A stretch of DNA of 64,000 nt. Origin: Sipunculus nudus (taxonomy: Eukaryota > Annelida > Sipuncula > Golfingiida > Sipunculidae). Positions 47,278 to 58,788 of the stretch are shown one piece after another; the stretch's first letter is position 1; every line of letters begins with the position of its first letter. A program made the translations under genes and the position numbers. The notes under the pieces are model-generated. The model worked only from the letters and a program-made list of their open reading frames with translations, was not told where the DNA came from and did not search any database. The stretch is from contig CM049308.1 of the NCBI GenBank assembly GCA_026874595.1, positions 44,465,327 through 44,529,326 of the forward strand, read 5' to 3'.

Positions 47278-49995
47278 CAAGGGACCCATGGGTCACTGTG
47301 CTAAGCTGAAGTTGACCTTGAAGGTAAAAATCTAAAATAATATCAAATGGAGATAAAGTGTAAGAGGAAGAGGTAATATAGGCCATGGTTGGTTTATATG
47401 ATTGGTTTGTATTGTTGAGCAAGAAATTGTTGCAAATAATATTTTGTGACCTGACCATGTGTTTCCTAATGTTGAAACTGAAGCATGTGAAACATAGTTT
47501 TATACTTGGGAAAATAGGCTCTAGTTTAAAAATTTTTCATGTTAAGTGAGTAAATATTTGTCCTGATTTTTTACAAAGTTTATTATATTCGGGCCCATAA
47601 ACTTTAAGAAATTATACTTAACAGACTTAATTTCTGGCATGTGGACCAATTGCGATTTTTCTGTACATTTATGTCCCTGTAACACCAACATTTATTGTAA
47701 TAGAAATCTTAATTGTTTATCTTTTAATTTATGCATGTACATAATCTGGTATACTTATCATAGAAATCTCCCAGCTCCCACTTTCCTCCATGGTTAGATA
47801 ATGATAAATCAATATTACAAAGTCATCATAATCTGTCCCACCCGTACCACACACAGTGTTCCACCTTGCTGGTCCCAGGTTTTACTTGATGGGAACTTTC
47901 TTTCAACTTGCATGTACCTGAGGCAATGAGACACCTGAAAGGTAGAATAAGTTCTACCCAATAGTCTTACTATTAAATATGTTTAGATAAAAAATGTTAC
48001 GGGTGGGACATATTTGATAGAAATGTGGTTTTAATTAATATTTACATCAAATTTATACACTATTAAGACAATAAAATAAGTCACAAACCTTAAATATGCC
48101 ATGGACTATTTAAAATCAAGGCACAGTATATTTCTTTTTAGAATTTAAAATGAGTAATTGTCAAATTTGCCAAATGTCTATGGAGGACCGTTACAGGTGG
48201 GACAAAGGCTGCTTTTACAACAGTTATTACTAATATTCCTCTTTATTGATCAATATTATGTTGAGAAAATGCTATAAAATAATCTGCACAGTCATTCTGA
48301 TAATTCTGATGAAAAGTTGCAGCAGTTAATTTAAAAAATTAACCCTGCATGGCTACTCTTTGAAATAACTGCTTAAGATATGCTTATTAGTACAGTCCAT
48401 GAAACACTGTAAAAGTACAGTAAATGTAAAATAAATGTGCTCATGTTTTCCCAACCTTTCTTTTTGGAATCCATACAATGATTGTTACCATTATTGACCA
48501 GACCTGCCTTTAATGTCACCTTTCACTATATATATGTCTTTATCAACTAATTTACTAAAACATGTCATTATATGCAGTTTCCCTTTATTATTTGCTTATA
48601 TTTTAAATTATTTAAATAATATATAATGTTGAAAACATAATAAATGAAATTAAATCCAGATTGATCCAGGGAAAGAAAATTTTTGGCATTAAATATAAAT
48701 AAATAACAATATGATAAATTGCCTTCCTGAAAATCCTAATTATTAACCAAAGAAGGCCTAGAAAGTATATTAAAACATATATTAAAAGCATAGTATTACC
48801 TTTAAAATGAGTTGAAGAAGATACCATCAAAGTTAACATGAAGGAGTTGTTCAATCTTATTTAATCTGCAGCAAGCTATATTCTTTGCCTTGTTACGGGT
48901 GGGACAATGTTACGGGTGGGACACGTTACGGGTGGGACAAAATGATGCATCTTTGATATGCTGTATTTTTAATTCACAGGACAGGCATACAGATTAGGCA
49001 TGACAAAACAGTTAAGGTTTGTGCTTTTCTGTATAAAGGTTTAAGGTTTATCTTGTCTCTAATTTTACACTGCTATTCCACTGTTACGGGTGGGACAGTT
49101 ATGATTGACGATACCAACCTTTTTGGATGAAACACTTTATTCTGATTTGTTAGAGTTACATGTACCCCAGACACATATGAAATATTAATCTCACTTCTAT
49201 TCTGGTCAGAGTAACACAAAATGCAGTTCTTGGTTAATAATCATGACAATTGCAGCACTACCTGTTACGGGTGGGACAAAAAAAATATTTTATTTTGACC
49301 AAGACATCATATTAGGTACCAAAATCCAAGTTTTGGTTATCTGTATCCAAGTTACCTCTTCATGTAAACTTTCAACCCTACTACACTTTTTAAATTCATT
49401 CAGCAGCATATATGCAGCTGATTATTAAGGTCTGCATGGTCATAAAACTTATGGGTTTAAATGTGGACATGTTACGGGTGGGACAAATTGGCCCATAATT
49501 TGCTGCAAGTGGATAGAAACATCTTTTCTGTCACACTAAAAAGTGATGGATGTTAATGTCTGCATCATCTGTGATATTCTTAATTAGTAACTGCCTGACA
49601 AACAGCCTTATTTTTCTTTCTTTAACCTCAGACACTGTCATGTACAGATTTAGCGCAATTGGCCCATGTACATAGGAACTATATAGAGAAAGTTTTATGG
49701 TAAATATGAGGAAAAACAGATGAGTAGTTTTGATATTAGACAGTCCTGAAAAGTGAAAATAGGTTTTTAATAAAAAAATTAGGTTTTTTCTTAATTTCTC
49801 AAAGGAACAAAGTCACAAAGACCCAGTTTTCAGCTTGGTAGGAGATCTTGGGACATCTAACATAATGCCAAATTTTTTCAATTCCTAGGTCTTATGGTTT
49901 CAAAACGTGCCACATCTACAGACGGACAGACAGACAGACGACGGACAATGTACCAAGACTATAGCTCAGATGACTTATTGTCAGCTGAGCTAAAA
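47278..49995 (+). mobile_element. Hairpin-capped element interrupted by a 2.0 kb insertion
   Basis: The 5' cap CAAGGGACCCATGGGTCACT is like 7,049. The 3' end has a GACGGACAGACAG tail and the AGCTCAGATGACTT...GTCAGCTGAGCT hairpin. The 3' portion (49,665-49,995) and a short 5' portion (about 47,535-47,640) match 54,547-55,010, which lacks everything between them. Confidence 0.75.
47643..49664. mobile_element. 2,022-bp transposon carrying nine GTTACGGGTGGGACA motifs
   Basis: Flanked by CATGT on both sides (47,638-47,642 and 49,665-49,669). Inverted ends GGACCAATTGCG and, on the right, the complement of GGCCAATTGCG, with weaker similarity further in ('tctgtacat'). The uninterrupted site is seen at about 54,665-54,685 as 'ctggtatgtacataagaac'. 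The interior is AT-rich and has no coding frame of note. It holds the motif at 47,834-47,848 (minus), 47,996-48,010, 48,190-48,204 (one change), 48,892-48,906, 48,909-48,923, 48,925-48,939, 49,083-49,097, 49,264-49,278 and 49,471-49,485. Non-autonomous. The superfamily is not identified. Confidence 0.75.
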
Positions 49996-50343
49996 AATTA
50001 TTAAAAATATATATAGATTTATATATATGAACAAGATAGATACTTCTAAAAATTATATTACACTGAGAACATTTTGAGATGGTGAATTTTGATCTGGCCT
50101 AGTCAAGATCCCAATCACAATCTGGCCTGTTCCAGTTAAGAACTGGCCTAGACCAAATCTAAATTGAGAAGCTTGATTTTGATCTGGCCTAGTCCAGATC
50201 CCAATCGTAATCTGGCCTGGTCCAGTTTAGAACTGGCCTAGACCAGATCCCAATCATAATCTGGCCTAGACCAGATCCCAATCGAGATCTGGCCTAGGCC
50301 AGTTCTAAACTGGACAGGATTTAGATCTGGCCTGTGACATATA

Positions 50344-51040
50344 CTTAAAGGATAAAATTTAATTTAAATGAAATAATTTTTTTAATATTTAAAAACAGGC
50401 ATAGAGATGGTTAAACAAGGCAAATAACTTTAATTTCCATTCTACTGAGACAGGAAAATAATAAACAAATATTTGCATAATATCCTATTTTTTCTTTTGT
50501 TAAGTCCATTTTTTAAGTTAATAAATTTTACTATATATTTACAATATATCATATATATCTGAATATTCAAACTGATTCACAAATCAAAATTGCATTAACA
50601 TTTATACTTAATTTAGTCAGGTTACATCAAATTATGCACACAGATATATTTCTTTTTTTTTTTAAATATATTTTTTTTTCATTTGCAAAGCAGTAAATAT
50701 ATGAAAAGAACACTCCAGAATTCACAATTTTGATTTGCACCTTTATTTATCCATGATTTGTTTCATATATTATCAAATTTTGCCTACTGATGGGTTAAAT
50801 TATATTTTGTTTAATTATTTAAAAGGAAATAATTTCTTAAAAATGGGACAACAGAACAACGTGGCATCTCTTGGATTACTTCTTGAATTAAAATTTAAAA
50901 GAAAAGTTGTGCACACTGGATCAAAAACAGCTTTACATTTACAGAAATACAGTTGACAATAACAAACCATGTATTGCAATATAATTGGTGATGGTGGTGG
51001 TGGTGGGGGGTGTTGGGGTAGGGTCCATGAGAATACAGAA
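50344..51040. other. AT-rich spacer, nothing recognised
   Basis: No gene. A (GGT)n-like patch lies at about 50,990-51,010. Confidence 0.4.
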
Positions 51041-54000
51041 CAAGTGACCCATGGGTCATGACGCTCAGCTGACTGGGAAGAGATTCGCAAAAGGAAATTT
51101 TATCATCTGAATGGTTATACTTACCCATTCAACTGAAGCATCAAACAGATTAACCAACAGGCCAAAATAGTGTCTGTATTTATATATCTCAAAAATAGAG
51201 AAAAAATGCATAAAAAATACAAGTGGCTCCACCAGTCTGCAGAAACTAATGGTCAATATGCATGCAAAGAATCATGGTGATCTCTGCATTAGTTGTTACA
51301 ACTTGTGCCATGTAAACGTGTGACAGCATCCTTAAAGGTCTCAAAAATAGAGAAAAAAATAAAAAAAATTGAATAAAATATAGGTGGAACCACCAGTCTG
51401 CAGAAACTGATGAAACACTCCATAAACAATATCCATCCAAAGAATCTCTGCATCCATGGTGATCTCTGCATTAGTTGTTCAGATACTTCAGCTTTTGTAT
51501 CATATTGTTCATTATTCTTTGGGATACTTCAGAGTCCTATAGCTTGAAGGATATGGGAAACAGAGACCTAATTTCAGGTTTCCACAGACACTTTTCACCT
51601 GCCTCCTTGCATGACAAGAATGCAGATTCTAGGTCCAGTTGTTATGATTTGTACCCTGTTGACAGATAACCACATCTTTAAAGGTCTCAAAAATAGACAA
51701 AAAAATTTGTAAAAATTTGAAAAAATAGAGGTGGCGCACCCAGTCTGCAGAAACTGATGGAACACCTCATGATCAATATGTATGCCAAAAATCATGACCA
51801 TCAGTGTTGTAGGTATTGAGATACTGCAGTTTTTGTATCAAATTTTTCATAATTCTTAGGGATACTTCGGCGTCCTATAGCTTAAAGGATATGGGTAACA
51901 GAGACCTAATTTCATTTTCCATGGAGACTTTTCATGGATCTCCCTGTGTGTAAAGAATGAAGATTCTAGGTCCAGTCTATACAATTTGTGCTCTGTTAAC
52001 AATTGTTCATATCTTTTAAGGTCGCAAAAGTAGAAAAAAAAATGAGTAAAAAAACCCGAAATAAATATATGTGGTGCCATCAGTCTGCAGAAACTGATGA
52101 AACATTCCATGATCAATATCCATGCAAACAATTATGGTGATCTCTGCATTAGTTGTTCAGATACTTCAGCTTTTGTATCAAATTTTCCATTATTCTGAGC
52201 TGTACTTTGGAGTGCCATTGCTCAAAGGATATAGGTAACAGAGACCTAATTTCAGGTTTCCATGGAGACTTTTCATGGGTCTCCCCGTGTGTCAAGAATG
52301 AAGATTCTAGGTTCAGTCGTTAAGATTTGCACCCTGTTGACAGATAACTACATCCTTAAAGGTCTCATAAATAGAGAAAAAAAAAATATAAAAATTTGAA
52401 AAAATACAGGTGGCGCCATCAGTCTGCAGGAACTGATGAAACATCTAATGATCAATATGTATGCCAAATATTATGACCATCAGTGATGTAGTTAATGAGA
52501 TTTTGAAGTTTTTTTATGAAATTTTTGACAATTCTGGGGGGTACTTTGGGGCCCCATAGTTCAAAGGATTTGGGTAAAGGAGACCTAATTTCTGGTTTCC
52601 ATGGAGACTTTTCATGGGTCTCCCCTTTTGTCAAGAATTAAGATTCTAGGTTCAGTCATTAAGATTTGTACCCTGTTGACAGATAACTACATCCTTAAAG
52701 GTCTCATAAATAGAGAAAAAAAATTACAAAAATTTGAAAAAATACAGGTGGCGCCACCAGACTGCAGGAACTGATGGAACACCTCTTGATCAATATGTAT
52801 GCCAAAAATCATGACCATCAGTGTTGTAGTTATTGAGATGTTGCAGTTTTTTTTTATCAAATTTTCCATTATTCTGGGGGGGTAATTGGGAGCCCCACAG
52901 CTCAAAGGATATGGGTGACAGAGACCTAATTTCAGGTTTCCATGGAGACTTTTCATGGGTCTCCCTGTGTGTCAAGAATGAAGATTCTAGGTCCAGTCTT
53001 GATTTGTGCCCTGTTAACAGATGTTCACATTTTTCAAGGTCTAAAAATAGAGAAAACAATTCGTAAAATATCGAAAAATATAGGTGGCGCCACAAGTCTG
53101 CAGAAACTGATGAAACATCTTATGATCAATATGTATGCCAAAAATTATGACCATCAGTGATGTAGTTAATGAGATTTTGAAGTTTTTTTTATGAAATTTT
53201 TGACAATTCTGGGGGGTACTTAGCTCAAAGGATTTGGGTAACGGAGACCTAATTTCCGGTTTCCATGGAGACTTTTCATAGGTCTCTCATTGTGTCAACA
53301 AATGAAGATTCTAGGTCCAGTCTTTACCATTTGTGCCCTGTTAACAGATGTTCACATTTTTAAAGGTCTCAAAAATAGAGAAAAAAATTCGTAAAAAATC
53401 GAAAAATACAGGTGGCGCCACCAGTCTGCAGGAACTGATGGAACATCTCATGATCAATATGTATGCCAAAAATCATGACCATCAGTGATGTAGTTAACAA
53501 AATATGAAATTTTTGACTATTCTGGGGGGTACTTTGGGGCCCCATAGCTCAAAGGATTTGGGTAACGGAGACCTAATTTCCGGTTTCCATGGAGACTTTT
53601 CATAGGTCTCTCACTGTGTCAACAAATGAAGATTCTAGGTCCAGTCTTTACCATTTGTGCCCTGTTAACAGATGTTCACATTTTTAAAGGTCTCAAAAAT
53701 AGAGAAAAAAATTCGTAAAAAATCGAAAAATACAGGTGGCGCCACCAGTCTGCAGGAACTGATGGAACATCTCATGATCAATATGTATGCCAAAAATCAT
53801 GACCATCAGTGATGTAGTTAATGAAATATGAAATTCTTGACTATTCTGGGTAGTGGGGGGTACTTCGGGGCCCAATAGCTCGAAGGATAAGGTTAACAGA
53901 GACCTAATTTCTGGTTTCCAAGGAGATTTTTTATCGACCTCTCAGAATGTCAAGTTACAAGATTGAAAGTCCGGCGGTTACGATTTGTGCCAGGTTAACG

Positions 54001-54086
54001 GACAGACGGACGGGACAGACAGACAGACGACGGACAAAGAGTGATCGCTATAGCTCAGCATGACTGAAAGTCAGCTGAGCTAAAAA
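51041..54086 (+). mobile_element. Complete hairpin-capped element with about 330-bp core units
   Basis: The 5' cap CAAGTGACCCATGGGTCATG then 'acgctcagctgac' is the same as the 2.4 kb element. The core is different: units of the 34.7-38.1 kb type with 'accagtctgcagaaactgat', 'catgatcaatatgtatgcc' and 'ggtttccatggagactttt', about every 330 bp. The palindrome GGTGGCGCCACC is intact at about 52,748, 53,412 and 53,737 and worn elsewhere. The 3' end has GGACAGACGGACGGGACAG then the AGCTCAG...CTGAGCT hairpin at 54,053-54,081. This copy shows that the two core types share both caps. Confidence 0.8.
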
Positions 54087-54546
54087 ACATGCCATGGTCA
54101 AATTTGGGCAAAATTTAAGGTACCAATTTTATATTTTTGCTAATATTTTAAAAATTTAAAAGATTTTGATCTAAGGCCAAAATAAAAAAAAGGTATGGTT
54201 CTCAGGCAATTTTTTTCAGAAATCAATGTGGGCAGGCGCTTTTTTTATAAAAAGATAAAAATGTCAAATTATAAGGGAAAGCATAAAAGTAACAGATTTA
54301 TTTTGCTAATTAAGTAAAAGCATTACAAAACATAGGAAATTGTATGGTTTTATCTTCTTGAAAGAAATGTCGGAGCGGCAGAAGCTCAAAATTGGAAAAT
54401 TTTTATTGAAAATGAAAATAAAAATTTTTTATGCAGGGGTTTAAAACTGATGCGGGCAGTGTCTGAGAACCATACCTTTAATTTTTTTGGCCTAATTTTG
54501 GGTATACAATTAAAATTTTGATTAATTAAAGTTATATCCCTGAAAA

Positions 54547-55010
54547 AAGTCTCTAACTTAACATTGTTTTGGTGTTGAGTGACCAAATATTTTTCCTGAT
54601 TTTTTACAAAGTGAAATATGTTTAGACCCATAACTTTTTTAAATTATATAATACAAACCAAATTTCTGGTATGTACATAAGAACTATATAGAGGAATATA
54701 TATGGTAAATATGAGGAAAAACAGATGAGTGGTTGAGTGGTTTTGATATTAGGCAGTCCTGAAGAGTAAAATAGGTTTTAAATAAAAAATTGAGGTTTTT
54801 ACTTAATTTCTCAAAGGAACGATGTCGCAAAGACCAAGTTCACAGCTTGGTAGAAGTACTACGGGACATCTAACATTATGCCGAATTTTGGATTCCGAGG
54901 TCTTACAGTTTCAAAACGTGCCACATCAACAGACAGACAGGACGGACGACGGACAATGAACCACAACTATAGCTCAGATGACTTATAAGTTATAGTCAGC
55001 TGAGCTAAAA
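54547..55010 (+). mobile_element. Short hairpin-capped copy, empty-site reference for 47,643-49,664
   Basis: Matches 47,535-47,640 directly joined to 49,665-49,995, through 'cctgattttttacaaagt', 'atttctggtatgtacataag' and 'gaggaaaaacagatgagt'. It ends with the GACGG tail and hairpin. The 5' cap is missing. Confidence 0.7.
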
Positions 55011-55317
55011 AGTTATATTCCAATGCAGACCTCTCTATAAGGTTATCAGTTTAAATATTAAGAAAACAAGTATATTTCCAACCATTCCCACTAAAAAGAA
55101 TAACATTACATTTAATCGCCTTACCTATAAAAATTACACAATATTACCCTATATATTACTAAACACACTCAATTAAGAAATTAAGTCTCAGCTGTTTTCA
55201 CGTGAGGCATGTTGACTAAAAAAATACAATAGATTTTACATGCAAATTTATGGAATTCACCTCATTTTTCACACTGACCTCATCCCTTTGGCCGATATAT
55301 AATTATATATATATATA

Positions 55318-55412
55318 TGTGATCTGGGCTAGACCAGATCCCAATCGTGATCTGGACTAGGCTAGTTCTAAACTGGACAGGATTTAGATCTGGGCTCCGA
55401 CATATACATATA
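55318..55412 (-). repeat. Short palindromic-module terminal repeat
   Basis: 'gatctgggctagaccagatc', 'ctaaactggacaggattta' and 'ccgacatatacatat'; opposite-strand relative of 7,541-7,785, next to an (AT)n tract. Confidence 0.6.
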
Positions 55413-56751
55413 TTTAACATAGGCGGTGAAACCAAATATTCATTGGGGGCCCAATAGTAGACCAATATAATTCATAAAGCATTGACATCAGTGCAGTTAT
55501 CTATGATTGGTTATTATGTTTTTTTTTTATCATATAATGCTACCTGTGATTCTAGGGAACTTGATTGAATTTATTCCTTAATTAAAGAGCTAGATTACAC
55601 TATTATACAAAACCAGGAATAAACGGAACTTTATAAATATCACATTTGTCAATTACTGATGTCACTAGCCATCAGACATCTATTTCATAAGCTAAAAACA
55701 AAAACAGTGTGTTATAATTTGTAAGTTCTACTGGTAGTCGTAGCCTTTACTTAGTAAGTATAGACTATAGTATAGGCTTTACTCCTTTACTACGGCTTTA
55801 GGCCTACTTATAAAACCACAAAAGGCACACATACGGCACCACATGTCATAAGGTACGCTGCATGCAACACGACTTCAATTTGGGCTCAAAGTTATACGAA
55901 TACAGGCATATATATTATATCTTATATACACGACCCTACCTTGGCCCCGTTACTGGTTACAGGACATGGTTGAAATAACTGGGCCTTTTCTCCTTTGGCT
56001 GGCTACAACTGTATTACTAATGCCTTCACTGGCACAGACAAGAACCATCGTTAGCAGATCAGAGCCTGTGTTTTTATTATTTACGTCAAGCCTGAACTTA
56101 CCCAGTTCACTGTTCTAGCTGCCCCGGTCCCAGTCAGCCACAAAGGTCACTCGAGGCCAACTGCAATATGTCACATTCAGCTTCAACACCCAGCTAAATC
56201 CGTAACCTCATTTGCCCCAAACCCTGTGTACAACACAAACAAACACTCCTGGCCCAAAATTAACTAACCAATCATACAGGTTCTTTGTTCTTGGTGAATA
56301 CCCATGAACTAACCTATATGCGAATGGTACACACTACACGATTGGTTGATCAACTGCCAGCTGTCGCAAAGGTTACATAAGGACACAGGCAGGAAAGGGC
56401 AAAAGGTGAAAGCCTCGTTTTGATATTCATACAGAGAGCGTGACTGAGCTGTCTGAGCGTCCTCTTTACATATATCATTATATGTTGACCTGCCTGCAAA
56501 CGGCCCAGAATTCAGAGCGCTCAACTGTGTCTTCAGCTCACACGAACGGTTTATTAATAAATTTTATGGCCTAGCATACGGTAGGCCTACATTTACAGTG
56601 GTATGGAACTCTTCGAGCCCAAGCCAGTACGGCCGATATTAGAAGATAGGCCTACGTTCTGCATTGTTAGCGGCGTAAACGTGAATAGGCCTGTAAAAGG
56701 CTGTATCAGGTTCGGTATAGCCTGCACATAGGCCTGTTTTTTGTATATCAC
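55413..56751. other. Spacer without recognised features
   Basis: Somewhat less AT-rich than elsewhere, especially 55,930-56,560, but no convincing exon or RNA gene was recognised on either strand. Confidence 0.35.
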
Positions 56752-56800
56752 CCGAGGAAGGGGGCCGAGCACCCGAAAGCTTGTGTACAAGAACCTACAC
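56752..56800 (+). ncRNA. Possible degenerate hammerhead-like motif
   Basis: Reads CCCGAGGA, a GC-rich stem-capable segment, GAAA, then CTTGTGTACAAG, which can fold on itself. A hammerhead core needs CUGANGA and GAAA in this order. Here the U is replaced by C, so it would probably be inactive. Similar 'gaggaag...cgaaa' words occur at the ends of Penelope-like and other animal retroelements (family knowledge). Weak. Confidence 0.2.
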
Positions 56801-56985
56801 ACAGCTAGTCTTTTTCAAAAGGTGTCAACCATTTACATTACTACCTGAAAAATTATTTTTTATAGTCTCACATGGAAATAAAAAAAAAAGGAAAATGTAT
56901 AAAATTAATTTCAGAAGAGCACTTTAAAATAGTCCATGAAAAGTTATAGTTGTGGCTAATTTAATGCCTTAAATATATCATAAAA

Positions 56986-57575
56986 TTCAACACCGTTACA
57001 TGGAAATTATCATGAAAGACTGAGTTGGATATATTCTTGCCAATTAAAGTTTCCACATAGGCCCTAATTAACTATGAAAAAAATAAAGGCTCATCTGTAC
57101 CATATATTTTGTTATATAAATACATTTTAATCTTGCAAAGTGTATATTTTAATTTTATGAGTTGCATTAAACTCTTAAAACAAAATAAAGCCGTAATCCA
57201 CTAAAGGTATAATGCAATATAAGGAAGGGAAATATAGCAATCTACCTCAATTAATAAAAATGCTGGAGACAAAGGTATTTCCAATATGTTTCAATTCATT
57301 TTTTTTCTTGAAATTATGCCGATTTAAAAAATGTAACGGTGTTGAAGAAGGAAAACGGTGCTGAATTATGTAATCATTGGCAAAATTATTATTTTATGGA
57401 TGCAGACTTCTTTTATTGTATTTTGCAGTTTAATATAAAAAAATACAAAACACAAGATCCCTATAAAAAAAGATTAAATTCTGAATAACAATGCCAGTTT
57501 GTAGAATTAAGATGTTACATCAATCCTGCCACCTTTTTGTTTCAACACCGTTCATCGACATTTACCACCGTTAAA
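56986..57575. repeat. Scattered TGTAACGGTGTTGAA motif cluster
   Basis: Copies at 56,986-57,000 (minus), 57,332-57,346 (plus), 57,351-57,365 (plus, altered), 57,541-57,555 (minus, altered) and 57,563-57,575 (minus, altered). The surrounding DNA is AT-rich and otherwise featureless. No ends of a host element were identified. Confidence 0.55.
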
Positions 57576-57951
57576 AGTTAAATTTACCGTATTGATATAT
57601 GATGGTATTGAAAAAAATATATATTTATTCGATGAAAATAAACTTTTTCTTGTACTCAGTATACTTGAATGTTGACACCCCCCCCCCCCTAATTTTTAGC
57701 AAGTCAATGTCAATGTAATTTTCCCCCTGCTATTCTGAGAATAATAATTATATATTTGAAATGAAATATATTAATAATTAGAATTATAGACTTTGGTTGC
57801 ATTCCTGATTTTATTATATTATTAAAATGTAACTAAACCTGGTTTAGAATTAATCTATACCGGAAAAATAATTCTTTATTTCTTTTAAATCTTATACTTA
57901 ATTGTAATACATTTGAAATGTGTCATATACAGACAAAAAAGATATATATAA

Positions 57952-57984
<33 letters not shown>

Positions 57985-58218
57985 TATATATATATGTATA
58001 GGTCCTAATTAACTTATAATATTACCCCCCCCCCCCCGGAATATAAATTAACGCCACTGTCCACAACATATATTCTATCTTACATCAGCCAGTCACTCCA
58101 GAGTCACATGAGATGATGAAGTCGAGCTGCTGGTCAGTGTGAAGCTTCGCTCCAGTCAACACGCGTTACTACTTACTCTTTTATCATTGTGTATCACATC
58201 TCCCACAGTGCAAGTGTT
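57576..58218. other. AT-rich spacer and possible DIRS leader
   Basis: Contains C homopolymers and (AT)n at 57,943-57,995. The last 150 bp, richer in G+C, lead directly into the gag-like frame and could be the element's 5' leader. Confidence 0.35.
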
Positions 58219-58740
58219 ATGGAGGATAGTGATTAGTTTCCACGAGAAAAAATTGTACCTCAAGTTGATGAGAGTGATATGAACATTTTGGACTTAATGA
58301 AGTTATTGAACAATAATATGGAAAAAAATGAGAGAAGCGATGTCTTCCTTGGGTCAGGCATATACCCATATGGGTTGGTCAGGGCCCAGTGCTCCGCCTG
58401 GTGCCACTGCCGTGATTGCCGGCCCACCATCATTCTCAGCAACTAAAAGGAAGGCATCTGATTTATCTGAGAACGAATATGAGGATAATGAAGAGGTTAT
58501 ATCCAACTTACTGGATAGCAGTATGGATAATCCTGGTATCACTGCATGATGATATTCTTGATACCATTGAGCAGGAGCTCAATGATGAGGAAGCTGTTGG
58601 TCCTGATGTAAAGAAGGCAAACGTTATCAACCAGGGGCGTAGCCAAGGGGGGGGGGGGGGCGCCGGGGGCCATGCCCCCCCCCCCCCCACCGGCATCCAG
58701 TACTCGCCGTCCTTTCGGAATTTCACTTAGACTTATAATG

Positions 58741-58768
58741 AATATATATATATATATATATATATATG
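58741..58768. repeat. (AT)n microsatellite
   Basis: Direct reading. Confidence 0.95.
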
Positions 58769-58788
58769 CATTTAATTGCCTTTGCTAT

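Larger units (their letters stand above)
44697..50343. mobile_element. 5.6 kb element with about 260-bp palindromic-module inverted ends
   Basis: Left end 'atatatgtcacaggccag' at 44,697. The right end reads the complement, 'ctggcctgtgacatat', ending at 50,343. Arms 44,697-44,960 and 50,085-50,343 share 'gcctaggccagat', 'ctcgattgggatctgg' and 'caaaatcaagcttctcaa' in mirrored order. It carries at least three later insertions: 45,288-46,801, 47,278-49,995 and, inside that, 47,643-49,664. Confidence 0.7.

Noticed and set aside
54053-54081. tRNA-like sequence ('tagctcagctgactttcag')
   Set aside because: The TAGCTCAG word recalls a tRNA A box, but no B box or cloverleaf follows; it is part of the element's terminal hairpin.
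58508-58730. Frames extending through 'GRSQGGGGGAGGHAPPPP'
   Set aside because: Read-through from the gag remnant into the left end and homopolymers of the hAT MITE.
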